Positions 1 to 12,547 of a stretch of DNA of 64,000 nt are shown piece after piece (position 1 is the first letter of the stretch; each line of letters begins with the position of its first letter). The position numbers were made by a program, and so were the translations under genes. The notes below the pieces were generated by a model. That model did not search any database. It was not told where the DNA came from and saw only the letters and a list, made by a program, of their open reading frames with translations. The stretch spans positions 140,980,206 to 141,044,205 of the forward strand of contig OY755038.1 in NCBI GenBank assembly GCA_963576565.1, in the 5' to 3' direction. This DNA is from Aspidapion aeneum (Eukaryota > Arthropoda > Insecta > Coleoptera > Brentidae).

Positions 1-1965
1 AGTATGTGACACTCGGCCCTACGGGCCTCCGGGAATCCATATTTGAAATTGAAACTACGCGCCTCCCGTTAAATTTGATATTAGAACTTGACTCTCGGCC
101 CAAGGGGCCTCCAATTTATTTCTATATTAGTATGTGACTCTCGGCCCTACGGGACTCCACTTTCTTTCTATATTAGTATTTGACTCTCGGCCCTACAGGC
201 CTACGGGAGTCCATATTCACTATATTAGTATGTGACTCGGCCCTACGGGCCTCCGGGAATCCATATTTGAAAGGGAAACTATGCGCCTCCCGTTAAATTC
301 TATATTGGAATCGAGACTTTTGATTTGAGCCCCCACTCCATGCTATAGGCATAATATGTGAAAACAGAAAATTTGACATGGTGTAATTAGTTTAAACCTG
401 GAAGACACAATTTTAACGGTAATGAACTATGTATTTTTTTCTTGCAAGCCTACACAATAGCGTATCTGTCGCCGTCGAGATAATTAAAATAAATTGTCGG
501 CGTCTTAAAATATGACTCTTCAAAGAAGCACCAATTTTTGGCAAATTTTGATGGTTTTTTTGACAAAAACTCAAAAAGTACCAAACTAATCTAAAATTTT
601 TTCCCTGATATTTATAGATCTTAGGCCCTATCGTTAAAGTTATTATAAATTTTTCATTTTGACGTCTCTGTTTAGAGATATAGGCAAATATTTGAAATTT
701 AAAAAAAATCTGTTTTTGAAAAACACAGGGACCTATTGCGCGTCAATGCACTAAGTGAGTGACATCTAAAGCCACATAAATTTATTTTGTTATCGTAGAA
801 ATACGTTCAATCAAGGGCTGTCAAGTCACCGGAAGTGATGCAGCAAAATCGTTTCTGAGATATAAATTGTCAAAATATAACCAATTTAAGGTTTTTTATA
901 TTTAAGGAGCCCTGGAGAGGAGGGATGCGACCTACAAAAAAGTTTATTTGAAGTTTTTTTGTTAAATTGACCGTAAAAATTATTTTTGTTATTAAAAAAT
1001 TAAATTATTGTATTTTTTTCGCCTGATGACGTCACTTACATAAACGGTGCCAGCGAGTGCTTTTATTCGAGATAAAAACTTATCGTAGAGCTCTGAAATT
1101 TGGCACACTAATAGGCATTGACAAACTAAATCGAAATGGATTCTTTCATTTTTCCGATTTGACCCTATACGGGCCTCCGGGAATCCATATTTGAAAGGGA
1201 AACTACGCTGCTCCCGTTAAATTCTATATTAGAATCGAGACTTTTGATTTGAGCCCCCCACTCCCCGCTATAGGCATAATATGGCAAAACAGAAAAATTG
1301 ACATAGCGTACACCTGGAAGACACAATTTTAACGATAATGATTTTTTTTTGCAAGCCTATACAATAGCGCATCTGTCGCCATCGAGATAGTTAAAATTAA
1401 TTGTCAGCGTCTTAAAATATGACACTTTAAAGTAGCACCACTTTTTGGCAAATTTTGATGGTTCTTTGGCAAAAACTCAAAAAGTACCAAACTAATCAAA
1501 ATTTCTTTCTCTGATGTTTATAGATCTTCGTAGGCCCTATCGATAAAGTTATTATAAATTTTTCATTTTGACGTCTCGAGATATAGGCAAATAATTGAAA
1601 TTTAAAAAAATGCTGTATGCTGTTTTTTAAAAACACAGGGACCTATTGCTCGTCAATGCACTAAGTAGGTGACATCTAAAGCCACAAATAATATTTTTAC
1701 CGTAGAAATAGGTTCAGTCAAGGGCTGTCAAGTCACCGGAAGTCGAGCAAAAAAGGAGTTTGAGATATGACCCTTCAAAGTTTTACATAAAAACGCTGAT
1801 ATCTCAAAAACAACTAAACCGATTCTGATTTGGTTTTTGGTTTTCTCAATTTTCGTTTTTCCCAACTTTGAAAAAAGAGGAGGGGGAGGTCCCTAAAAGC
1901 TTGATTTAAAAAAAAAATAGTCCACTTCGGGGGGGGGGGGGCGTGGGCGAGAGTCACATACTAAT
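1..1965. repeat. degenerate direct-repeat block with inverted end motif
   Basis: The motif TCGGCCCTACGGGCCTCC recurs about every 50-90 bp in the first 260 bases. A longer unit (about 245-790) is repeated at about 1170-1700, offset 910-924 bp, including the stretches near 731 and 1641 that begin ACCTATTG. The block starts with AGTATGTGACACTC and closes near 1950-1965 with the reverse complement (GAGAGTCACATACT), so it may be one inverted-ended element. A run of 13 G lies at 1929-1941. No coding potential is seen; the family is not recognised. Confidence 0.55.
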
Positions 1966-2229
1966 ATAGACATAAATTGGAGACCCGCCTTTGATATTTG
2001 GCCCTTCACGGCCAAATCACACAAGCACAACATTTATACATAACGCAATTCACAACAAAAACTCTGTAACCGCGAGAGTTAAACGAAAAACGAACTTATG
2101 TGTGTCTCGACTTATCTCAAGACATAGAGACGCGTTTCGCCTGGCCCGCCGTGCATTTGTAAAATATCTGACCCTTCGTCGCATGTCAGTGTCTACCGCC
2201 TTCGTCGCGTCATGGCATCACTCTTTGAA
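1966..2229. other. short unassigned stretch left of the foldback terminus
   Basis: This holds a 110-codon open frame (1991-2323) that runs into the adjacent inverted repeat and has no recognisable motif or sensible composition. I treat it as a chance ORF. Nothing else is seen. Confidence 0.4.
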
Positions 2230-2720
2230 GTGGTGGAAGTTAGCATCAGATTCAGATTCAGATTCATTTAAATTACAGTGGACCAGTTCGTTTTTGCTGT
2301 ATATTCTTATTTTCATATTTTAACTACATAAGAATTTTTTATGATGCTAAGGCAGTCGGATATTACTAAAAAATGAAAATTGTCTATCCTGGTGTTACGG
2401 GGGAGAGTCAGAAACTTATAGTTTCACCAGTAAAATGTTGTATAGGAAAATAATGCCCCAACCATTGGATTGATAAGATAGTTGTGATATAATTGAGACG
2501 TGCAGACAAAACTGGAAATTAGATGCACTGTTGAGTGAGTTAAATCATTAAACTAAGATACGAGGGTAAGTTAAAAAATGAAGATAAATCGTATTGTCTA
2601 AAATCAATGTTGAGTACGATTGGTGCTGAGGTGAATTTGACCTAGTAGTAGTATGGAATTTTTTTTAGTAACACATTTCTCTATATTAGGACATCCAGCT
2701 AAGATACGGGGGTAAGGTGA
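2230..2720 (+). repeat. left terminal inverted repeat of foldback element
   Basis: Matches the reverse complement of 11341-11822 and of 25240-25712 nearly base for base, including the stretch around CACCAGTAAAATGTTG and the short (GATTCA)n run at 2246-2266. It carries two diverged versions of the satellite monomer, at about 2551 and 2697 (AAGATACGAGGGTAAG and AAGATACGGGGGTAAG), at the inner side. Confidence 0.75.
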
Positions 2721-5700
2721 AAAAATACGATACATTTTATTTTATTTGTATTTTCTAAAATCAGCGCCGTGCCCGATTTCCGTTGGCATGGCTAAGACTC
2801 ACCATCAGTAGGGAATTATGTCCACTAACAGCTACACGTATTTTAGATCGTCGAGCTAAGATACGAGGGTAATTTGAAAAATTACGATAAATTTTATTTT
2901 ATTTGTATTTTCTAAAATCAGCTCTGTGCCCGATTTCCGTTGGCATGGCTAAGACCCACCACTAGTAAGAAATTATGTCCACTAACAGCTTCACGTATTT
3001 TAGATCGTCGAGCTGAGATACGAGGGTAAGTTTAAAAATGACGATAAATTTTATTTTAGTTGTATTTTCTAAAATCAGTGCTGTGCCCGATTTCCGTTGG
3101 CACGGCTAAGACCCACTATCAATAAGCAATTAGGTCCACTAACAGCTTCACTTATTTTAGATCGTCGAGCTGAGATACGAGGGTAAGTTGAAAAATTACG
3201 ATAAATTTTATTTTCTTTGTATTTTCTAAAATCAGCGCTGTGCCCAATATCCGTTGGCATGGCTAAGACACACTATCAGTAAGGAATTATGTCCACTAAC
3301 AGCTTCACGTATTTTAGATCGTCGAGCTGAGATACGAGGGTAAGTTGAAAAATTACGATAAATTTTATTTTATTTGTATTTTCTAAAATCAGCGCTGTGC
3401 CCGATTTCCGTTGGCATGGCTAAGACCCACTATCGGTAAGGAATTATGTCCACTAACAGATTCACGTATTTTAGATCGTCGAGCTGAGATACGAGGTTAA
3501 GTTGAAAAATTACGATAAATTTTATTTTATTTGTATTTTCTAAAATCAGTGCTACGCCCGATTTCCGTTGGCACGGCTAAGACTCACTATAAATAAGGAA
3601 TTATGTCCACTAACAGCTTCACTTATTTTAGATCGTCGAGCTGAGATACGAGGGTAAGTTGAAAAATTACAATAAATTTTATTTTATTTGTATTTTCTAA
3701 AATCAGCGCTGCCCCCGATTTTGGTTTGCATGGCTAAGACCCACTATCGGTAAGGAATCATGTCCACTAACAGTTTCACGTATTTTAGATTGTCGAGCTG
3801 GGATACGAGGGTAAGTTGAAAATTTACCATAAATTTTATTTTATTTGTATTTTCTAAAATCAGTGCTGTGCCCGATTTCCGTTGGCACGGCTAAGACGCA
3901 CAATCAATAAAGAATTATGTCCATCAACAGCTTCACTTATTTTAGATCGTCGAGCTGGGATACGAGGGTAAGTTGAAAAATTACGACAAATTTTATATTA
4001 TTTGTATTTTCTAAAATCAGCGCTGTGCCCGATTTCCGTTGGCATAGCTAAGACCCACTACTAGTGGGGAATCATGTCCTCTAACAGTTTTACATATTTT
4101 AGATCGTCGAGCTGAGATACGAGGGTAAGTTGAAAAATTACCATAAATTTTATTTTATTTGTATTTTCTAAAATCACCGCTGTGCCCGATTTCCGTTGGC
4201 ATGGCTAAGACCCACTATCGGTAAGGAATTATGTCCACTAACAGATTCACGTATTTTAGATCGTCGAGCTGAGATACGAGGTTAAGTTGAAAAATTACGA
4301 TAAATTTTATTTTATTTGTATTTTCTAAAATCAGTGCTACGCCCGATTTCCGTTGGCACGGCTAAGACTCACTATAAATAAGGAATTATGTCCACTAACA
4401 GCTTCACTTATTTTAGATCGTCGAGCTGAGATACGAGGGTAAGTTGAAAAATTACGAAAAATTTTATTTTATTTGTATTTTCTAAAATCAGCGCTGCCCC
4501 CGATTTTGGTTTGCATGGCTAAGACCCACTATCGGTAAGGAATCATGTCCACTAACAGTTTCACGTATTATAGATCGTCGAACTGGGATACGAGAGTAAG
4601 TTGAAAATTTACCATAAATTTTATTTTATTTGTATTTTCTAAAATCAGTGCTGTGCCCGATTTCCGTTGGCACGGCTAAGACGCACAATCATTAAGGAAT
4701 TATGTCCATCAACAGCTTCACTAATTTTAGATCGTCGAGCTGGGATACGAGGGTAAGTTGAAAAATTACGATAAATTTTATATTATTTGTATTTTCTAAA
4801 ATCAGCGCTGTGCCCGATTTCCGTTGGCATAGCTAAGACCCACTACTAGTGGGGAATCATGTCCTCTAACAGTTTTACATATTTTAGATCGTCGAGCTGA
4901 GATACGAGGGTAAGTTGAAAAATTACCATAAATTTTATTTTATTTGTATTTTCTAAAATCACCGCTGTGCCCGATTTCCGTTGGCATGGCTAAGACCCAC
5001 TATCGGTAAGGAATTATGTCCACTAACAGATTCACGTATTTTAGATCGTCGAGCTGAGATACGAGGTTAAGTTGAAAAATTACGATAAATTTTATTTTAT
5101 TTGTATTTTCTAAAATCAGTGCTACGCCCGATTTCCGTTGGCACGGCTAAGACTCACTATAAATAAGGAATTATGTCCACTAACAGCTTCACTTATTTTA
5201 GATCGTCGAGCTGAGATACGAGGGTAAGTTGAAAAATTACAATAAATTTTATTTTATTTGTATTTTCTAAAATCAGCGCTGCCCCCGATTTTGGTTTGCA
5301 TGGCTAAGACCCACTATCGGTAAGGAATCATGTCCACTAACAGTTTCACGTATTTTAGATTGTCGAGCTGGGATACGAGGGTAAGTTGAAAATTTACCAT
5401 AAATTTTATTTTATTTGTATTTTCTAAAATCAGTGCTGTGCCCGATTTCCGTTGGCACGGCTAAGACGCACAATCAATAAGGAATTATGTCCATCAACAG
5501 CTTCACTTATTTTAGATCGTCGAGCTGGGATACGAGGGTAAGTTGAAAAATTACGACAAATTTTATATTATTTGTATTTTCTAAAATCAGCGCTGTGCCC
5601 GATTTCCGTTGGCATAGCTAAGACCCACTACTAGTGGGGAATCATGTCCTCTAACAGTTTTACATATTTTAGATCGTCGAGCTGAGATACGAGGGTAAGT

Positions 5701-7447
5701 TTAAAAATTACCATAAATTTTATTTTATTTGTATTTTCTAAAATCACCGCTGTGCCCGATTTCCGTTGGCATGGCTAAGACCCACTATCGGTAAGGAATT
5801 ATGTCCACTAACAGATTCACGTATTTTAGATCGTCGAGCTGAGATACGAGGGTAAGTTGAAAAATTACGAAAAATTTTATATTTTTTGTATTTTCTAAAA
5901 TCAGCGCTGTGCCCGATTTCCTGTGGCACGTCTAAGACCCACTATCAGTAAGGAATTTTGTCCACTAACGGCTTCATGTATTTTAGATCGTCGAGCTGAG
6001 ATACGAGGGTAAGTTGAAAAATTACGATAAAATTTATTTTATTTGTATTTTCTAATATCAGCGCTGTGCCCGATTTCCGTTGGCATGGCTAAGACCCACT
6101 ACTAGTGAGGAATTATGTCCACTAGCAGCTTCACGTTTTTTAGATCGTCGAGCTGAGATACGAGGGTAAGTTGAAAAATTACCATAAATTTAATTTTATT
6201 GGTATTTTTTAAAATCAGCGGTGTGCCCGATTTCCGTTGGCATGGCTGAGACCCACTATCAGTAAGGAATTATGTCCACTAACAGCTTCACGTATTTTAG
6301 ATCGTCGAGCTGAGATACGAGGGTAAGTTGAAAAATTACGATAAATTTTATTTTTTTTTGTATTTTCTAAAATCAACACTGTGCCCGATTTCCTGTGGCA
6401 CGTCTAAGACCCACTATCAGTAAGGAATTTTGTCCACTAACGGCTTCATGTATTTTAGATCGTCGAGCTGAGATACGAGGGTAAGTTGAAAAATTACGAT
6501 AAATTTTATTTTATTTGTATTTTCTAATATCAGCGCTGTGCCCGATTTCCGTTGGCATGGCTAAGACCCACTACTAGTGAGGAATTATGTCCACTAGCAG
6601 CTTCACGTTTTTTAGATCGTCGAGCTGAGATACGAGGGTAAGTTGAAAAATTACCATAAATTTAATTTTATTGGTATTTTTTAAAATCAGCGGTGTGCCC
6701 GATTTCCGTTGGCATGGCTGAGACCCACTATCAGTAAGGAATTATGTCCACTAACAGCTTCACGTATTTTAGATTGTCGAGCTGAGAGACGAGGGTAAGT
6801 TGAAAAATTACGACAAATTTTATTTTATTTGTATTTTCTAAAATCAGTGCTGTGCCCGATTTTCGTTGGCACGTCTAAGACCCACTATCAATAAGGAATT
6901 ATGTCCACTAACAGCTTCACTTATTTTAGATCGTCGAGCTGAGATACGAGGGTAAGTTGAATAATTACGATAAATTTTATATTATTTGTAACTTCTATAA
7001 TCAGCGCTGTGCCCGATTTCCGTTGGCATGGCTAAGACCCACTACTAGTGGGGAATCATGTCCTCTAACAGTTTCACGTATTTTAGATCGTCGCGCTGAG
7101 ATACGAGGGTAAGTTGAAAAATTACCATAAATTTTATTTTATTGGTATTTTCTAAAATTAGCGGTGTGCCCGATTTCCGTTGGCGTGGCTGAGACCCAAT
7201 ATCAGTAAGGAATTATGTCCACTAACAGCTTCACGTATTTTAGATCGTCGAGCTGAGATACGAGGGTAAGTGGAAAAATTACGATAAATTTTATATTATT
7301 TGTAATTTCTAAAATCAGCACTATGCCCGATTTCCGTTGGCATGGCTAAGACCCACTATCAGTAGGGAATTATGTCACTAACAGCTTCACGTATTTTAGA
7401 TCGTCGAGCTGAGATACGAGGGTAAGTTTAAAAATTACCATAAATTT
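2721..7447 (+). repeat. 157-bp satellite array A, plus orientation (~30 monomers)
   Basis: Spacing between equivalent points is 157 bp (3394, 3551, 3708). Each monomer has a mixed-composition part starting GCTGTGCCCGATTTCC and an AT-rich part starting GTAAGTTG. Higher-order structure is visible: a 5-monomer unit of 785 bp repeats three times (marker at 3551, 4336, 5121) and a 3-monomer unit of ~471 bp repeats near 5.9-6.8 kb. The 60-67-codon frames inside it are artefacts of periodicity. Confidence 0.9.
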
Positions 7448-9140
7448 CACACAATTATTAAAAACAAAAAAAAATGTTTTTGTTTCTATTGCCTACTTGG
7501 TCCCTCCCCTGCTAACATCCTGGATCCGCCGCTGGAAATGTGTATTTTATATTCATAAGGTTTACAAAATAGCTTGCTTTAAAAAGCTAGCTTTAAAACA
7601 CGTAGTGAAACGATGATGAAATGAATGAGTTTGCAAAATGAAAAACAAGAAAAAGATTTTATTTTGTAGGCTCTGTACAACAAATGCGCGATTCACAAAA
7701 CCGTGAATAACAAAAGCGCGAGTATCGAAAGCGCGGTAACAAAAGCGCGAGTAACAAAAGCGCGAATTTGTATAACGGGCTATACGTTTATTTCCATAGT
7801 TCATAGGGCATGACTTCTATATCAAGGATCGGTTCAAAATGTAAATCGGAACCAAAAAGAATCGAACCGAATCGAACTGAGCTGAACGGAACCGAACCGA
7901 ATTCGGTTCGGTTCAGTACTGTTCGGTTCGGATTCACACCCTCTAGGATCCCGAAAAAGAAGTCGGGCAAGTTTTTTTTTTGAAAAAATATCCTGGTTGG
8001 TTCGGTTGGTTCAGTTCGGTTCGGTTCGGTTCGGTTCGGTTCGGTTCGTAATCACACCCTCTAGGAACCCAGGAAAGAATTCATGCGCTATTAACTATGG
8101 AAATAAACGTATCGCCAGTTATTCACATTCGCGCTTTTGTTACTCACAGTTTTGTTACATAGCGCTTTTGTTACTCGCGGTTATGTTACTTGCGGTTTGA
8201 TTATTCGCGCTTTTGTTACTCACGGTTTTGTTATATCGCGCTTATGCTAGATTGTTACTCGCGCTCTCATTACAGAGCCATTTTGTTATTATGGCAAAAG
8301 ACAAATTTTTGTTGAAAAGCATTTCCAATACATTTTAAGACTTTTCCTAAACATGTTTTTAGACTTTTACAAAATTTTCTCAGAGTGTGCCTGAATAGTT
8401 TTAGACTTTTCTAGAACATTTTCGGATTTTGCCAGAACTTTTCCAGACTTCTTTAAGACGTTTTGTATACATTTTCAAAACTTTACATGAAACCAAATCG
8501 AGGTTGAGTTCGCTTACCTAATTTTTGTTGACAATTAAATTTTCAATTGATGTGTGTAAAAATTACGTTACACTAGTTGCTGTACCGTATATTTTCTTTT
8601 TTAAAAACCATATATTTTTTTTTAATTGAATCCCCTGTATTTTATATTGTTTTTCTGATAAGTCGTTTTATATAAAATACAAAAGCACGGTAACAATTTA
8701 AAAAAATATATGTTTTTTGAAAAAACTCGAAAACGCTCTAATTTTCTTTTATTTGAGCACCAAAAATTCTACTAGTTTGCCAATTTATATATTTTTATTT
8801 TTAATAGTAACATAGTTAGCAGTAGAGGACACTTTAATTGGAACACCCTGTAGAGCAGAAAATTTAATGAAATTTGGTTTTTTCCTCGTTAAAAATGGTT
8901 GATTAATTTTCGAGATATTTAAGTTTTTTAAAAGTACTGGAGCATAAGGAAGTACTAGGAATTACTTGGGAAATACTAGGAAATACTAGGAAATACTAGG
9001 AAATAACGGGAAGTACTTGGGAAATACCAGGAAGTACTGGGAAATACTAGGAAATAGCATTGAATTTAGAGGAAATACTGAGAAATACCTAAGGTATTTT
9101 TTCCCTTTGGTGTACAGAAATCGGCGGTAGAGCTACCCCT
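7448..9140. repeat. palindromic loop region, copy 1
   Basis: Separates the plus and minus arrays. Its core is a hairpin: minus-type repeats of AACAAAAGCGCGAGT (about 7680-7770) mirror CGCGCTTTTGTTACT repeats at about 8125-8260, and GGTTC 5-mer runs (about 7860-7930 and 8000-8048) flank the centre near 7980. The outer parts include a hAT-like end GGATCCGCCGCTG at 7525-7537 and a 10-bp tandem repeat of GAAATACTAG type at about 8940-9090. It is nearly identical to 16383-18145. The open frames in it are periodicity artefacts. Confidence 0.75.
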
Positions 9141-11340
9141 CGACTTACCCTCGTATCTCAGCTCGACGATTTAAAATACGTGAAAGCTGTTAGTGGACAT
9201 AATTCCTTACTGATAGTGGGTCTTAGCCATGTCAACGGAAATCGGGCACAGCGCTGATGTTAGAAAATACAAATAAAATAAAATTTATGGTAATTTTTCT
9301 CTCGTATCTCAGCTCGACGATCTAAAATACGTGAAACTGTTAGTGGACATGATTTCTCACTAGTAGTGGGTCTTAGCTATGCCAACGGAAATCGGGCACA
9401 CCGCTGATTTTAGAAATTACAAATAATATAAAATTTGTCGTAATTTTTCAACTTACCCTAGTATCTCAGCTCGACGATCTAAAATACGTAAAGCTGTCAG
9501 TGGACATAATTCCTTACTGATAGTGGGTCTCAGCCATGCCAACGGAAATCGGGCACACCGCTGATTTTAGAAATTACAAATAATATAAAATTTATCGTAA
9601 TTATTCAACTTACCCTCGTATCTCAGCTCGACGATCTAAAATACGTAAAGCTGCTAGTGGACATAATTCCTCACTAGTAGTGGGTCTTAGCCATGCCAAC
9701 GGAAATCGGGCACAGCGCTGATTTTAGAAATTACAAATAATATAAAATTTATCGTAATTATTCAACTTACCCTCGTATCTCAGCTCAACGATCTAAAATA
9801 CGTGAAGCTGTTAGTGGACATATTTCCCTACTGATAGTGGGTCTCAGCCTTGCCAACGGAAATCGGGCACACCGCTGATTTTAGAAAATACCAATAAAAT
9901 AAAATTTATAGTAATTTTTCAACTTACCCTTGTATCTCAGCTCGACGATCCAAAATAAGTGAAGCTGTTAGTGGACATCATTTCTTATTGATAGTGGGTC
10001 TTAGCCGTGCCAACGGAAATCGGGCACAGCACTGATTTTAGAAAATACAAATAAAATAAAATTTATCGTAATTTTTCAACTTACCCTCGTATCTCAGCTC
10101 AACGATCTAAAATACGTGAAGCTGTTAGTGGACATAATTCCCTACTGATAGTGGGTCTCAGCCATGCCAACGGAAATCGGGCACACCGCTGATTTTAGAA
10201 AATACAAATAAAATAAAATTTATGGTAATTTTTCAACTAACCCTCGTATCTCAGCTCGACTATCTAAAATACGTAAAGCTGCTAGTGGACATAATTTCTC
10301 ACTAGTAGTGGGTCTTAGCCATGCCAACGGAAATCGGGCACAGCGCTGATTTTAGAAATTACAAATAATATAAAATTTATCGTAATTTCTCAACTTACCC
10401 TCGTATCTCAGCTCGACGATCTAAAGAACTTGAAGCTGTTAGTGGACATAATTCCCTACTGATAGTGGGTCTCAGCCATGCCAACGGAAATCGGGCACAC
10501 CGCTGATTTTAGAAAATACAAATAAAATAAAATTTATGGTAATTTTTCAACTAACCCTCGTATCTCAGCTCGACGATCTAAAATACGTAAAGCTGCTAGT
10601 GGACATAATTTCTCACTAGTAGTGGGTCTTAGCCATGCCAACGGAAATCGGGCACAGCGCTGATTTTAGAAATTACAAATAATATAAAATTTATCGTAAT
10701 TATTCAACTTACCCGCGTATCTCAGCTCGACGATCTAAAATACGTGAATCTGTTAGTGGACATAATTCCCTACCGATAGTGGGTCTTAGCCATGCAAACG
10801 GAAATCGGGCACAGCGCTGATTTTAGAAAATACAAATAAAATAATATTTATGGTAATTTTTCAACTTACCCTCGTATCTCAGCTCGACGATCTAAAATAC
10901 GTGAAACTGTTGGTGGACATGATTCCTCACTAGTATTGGGTCTTAGCTATTCCAACGGAAATCGGGCACAGCGCTGATTTTATAAAATACAAATAAAATA
11001 AAATTTATCGTAATTTTTCAACTTACCCTCGTGTCTCAGCTCGACGATCTAAAATACGTGAAACTGTTAGAGGACATGATTCCTCACCAGTAGTGGGTCT
11101 TAGCTATGCCAACGGAAATCGGGCACAGCACTGATTTTAGAAAATACAAATAAAATAAAATTTATCGTAATTTTTCAACTTACCCTCGTATCTCAGCTCG
11201 ACGATCTAAAATACGTGTAGCTGTTAGTGGGCATAATTCCCTACTGATGGTGGGTCTGAGCCATGCCAACGGAAATCGGGCACAGCGCTGATTTTAGAAA
11301 ATACAAATAAAATAATATTTATCGTATTTTTTCACCTTAC
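9141..11340 (-). repeat. 157-bp satellite array B, minus orientation (~14 monomers)
   Basis: Same monomer as array A, reversed (TTACCCTCGTATCTCAGCTC on the plus strand). The switch of orientation across the loop makes 2.2-11.8 kb one long inverted repeat. Variants such as CACTAGTAGTGGG and TACTGATAGTGGG alternate, showing sub-families interleaved by unequal exchange. Confidence 0.9.
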
Positions 11341-11822
11341 CCCCGTATCTTAGCTGGATGTGCTAATATAGAGAAATGTGTTACTAAAAAAAATTCCATA
11401 CTACTACTAGGTCACATTCACCTCAGCACCAATCGTACTCAACATTGATTTTAGACAATACGATTTATCTTCATTTTTTAACTTACCCTCGTATCTTAGT
11501 TTAATGATTTAACTCACTCAACAGTGCATCTAATTTCCAGTTATGTCTGCACGTCTCAATTATATCACAACTATCTTATCAATCCAATGGTTGGGGCATT
11601 ATTTTCCTATACAACATTTTACTGGTGAAACTATAAGTTTCTGACTCTCCCCCGTAACACCAGGATAGACAATTTCCATTTTGTAGTAATATCCGACTGC
11701 CTTAGCATCATAAAAAATTCTTATGTAGTAAAAATATGAAAATAAGAATATACAGCAAAAACGAACTGGTCCACTGTAATTTAAATGAATCTGAATCTGA
11801 ATCTGATGCTAACTTCCACCAC
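11341..11822 (-). repeat. right terminal inverted repeat of foldback element 1
   Basis: Reverse complement of the left terminus and near-identical direct copy of 25240-25712. It ends GCTAACTTCCACCAC at 11822, and satellite sequence resumes at once in mid-monomer (GTAGCGCTGTGCCC), so this end abuts another array without unique flanking DNA. Confidence 0.75.
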
Positions 11823-12113
11823 GTAGCGCTGTGCCCGATTTCCGTTGGCATGGCTAAGACCCACTGTCAATAAGGAATTATGTCCACTAACAGCTTCACT
11901 TATTTTAGATCGTCGAGCTGAGATACGAGGGTAAGTTGAAAAATTACAATAAATTTTATTTTATTTGTATTTTCTAAAATCAGGGCTGTGCCCGATTTCC
12001 GTTGGCATGGCTAAGACCCGCTATCAGTAGGGAATTATGTCCACTAACAGCTTCACGTATTTTAGATCGTCGAGCTGAGATACGAGGGAAGTTGAAAAAT
12101 GACCATACATATT
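11823..12113 (+). repeat. 157-bp satellite array C, first part
   Basis: About 1.8 monomers in plus orientation. It is interrupted inside the AT-rich part of a monomer by the insertion at 12114-12547. Confidence 0.8.
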
Positions 12114-12547
12114 GTTAGCTCCCGCTAAATTTCGCGGTTGTTTGTAAATTTTAAAACCACACAATTGGATGACGGACAGAGTACATTTTTCGCGCATTGG
12201 ACATGACAATGAACTGCCTCGAGAAAATGGCGTGTTAATTTCTTTCTCCAACTATTACAAATTTCTACACTTGAAAGTGCTCGATTTTGGTGTACTGAAG
12301 CATAGAACTAGAAACTTCAGCCATTCAGCTACGTGGTGCCATCATTAGATCAGACAGGGGCCCCTTGGAACGTGGATAAATTGGTAAGTGCTTTGTTTCT
12401 GATTTCCGTTGTGTGGTACCAACAATTAACCTATGGACCTTAATTATTTCGTGATTTCATATCAATATATTTATGTTTGTTCGCGCTTTCCTTAATTAAA
12501 ATATATACAGTCCACTGCAGTTATCGTTTTTCTACCTGCGGGCAAAC
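12114..12547. mobile_element. 434-bp insertion in a satellite monomer, possible miniature element
   Basis: The satellite breaks at 12113 and resumes at 12548. ACATATT occurs on both sides (12107-12113 and 12548-12554), which fits a 7-bp target duplication. The ends are weakly inverted (GTTAGCTCCCGC at the left; reverse complement of the right end GTTTGCCCGC). It encodes nothing recognisable; a 75-codon minus frame (12024-12251) crosses the boundary and is not trusted. The stretch near 12350-12390 ends in GGTAAGTG, a possible splice donor, but no exon can be proved. Confidence 0.45.

Larger units (their letters stand above)
2230..11822. mobile_element. giant foldback element 1 with satellite arms
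   Basis: The two ends are inverted copies of each other: it begins GTGGTGGAAGTTAGC at 2230 and ends with the reverse complement at 11822. Inside come ~480-bp termini, a plus-oriented 157-bp tandem array, a palindromic loop and a minus-oriented array. The layout resembles foldback (FB-like) transposons, whose inverted repeats contain tandem arrays. No transposase is encoded, so movement would need help in trans. No target duplication can be called: the left flank is CTCTTTGAA, the right flank GTAGCGCTG. The left end may really pair with the far right end at 25712, giving one 23.5-kb composite. The family name is unknown to me. Confidence 0.65.

Noticed and set aside
2200..2260. Target duplication for the giant foldback
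   Set aside because: Flanks CTTTGAA (2229), GTAGCG (11823) and GTACGAA (25713) do not match convincingly in any pairing.
7855..8050. GGTTC 5-mer runs as insect telomere repeats
   Set aside because: The insect telomere unit is TTAGG; these runs are short, mirrored around a hairpin centre and occur inside an element.
7562..8200. Open frames of 60-80 codons in the loop regions
   Set aside because: They follow the short-period repeats, appear in both strands and both loop copies, and have repetitive FCYSRFCY-type translations.
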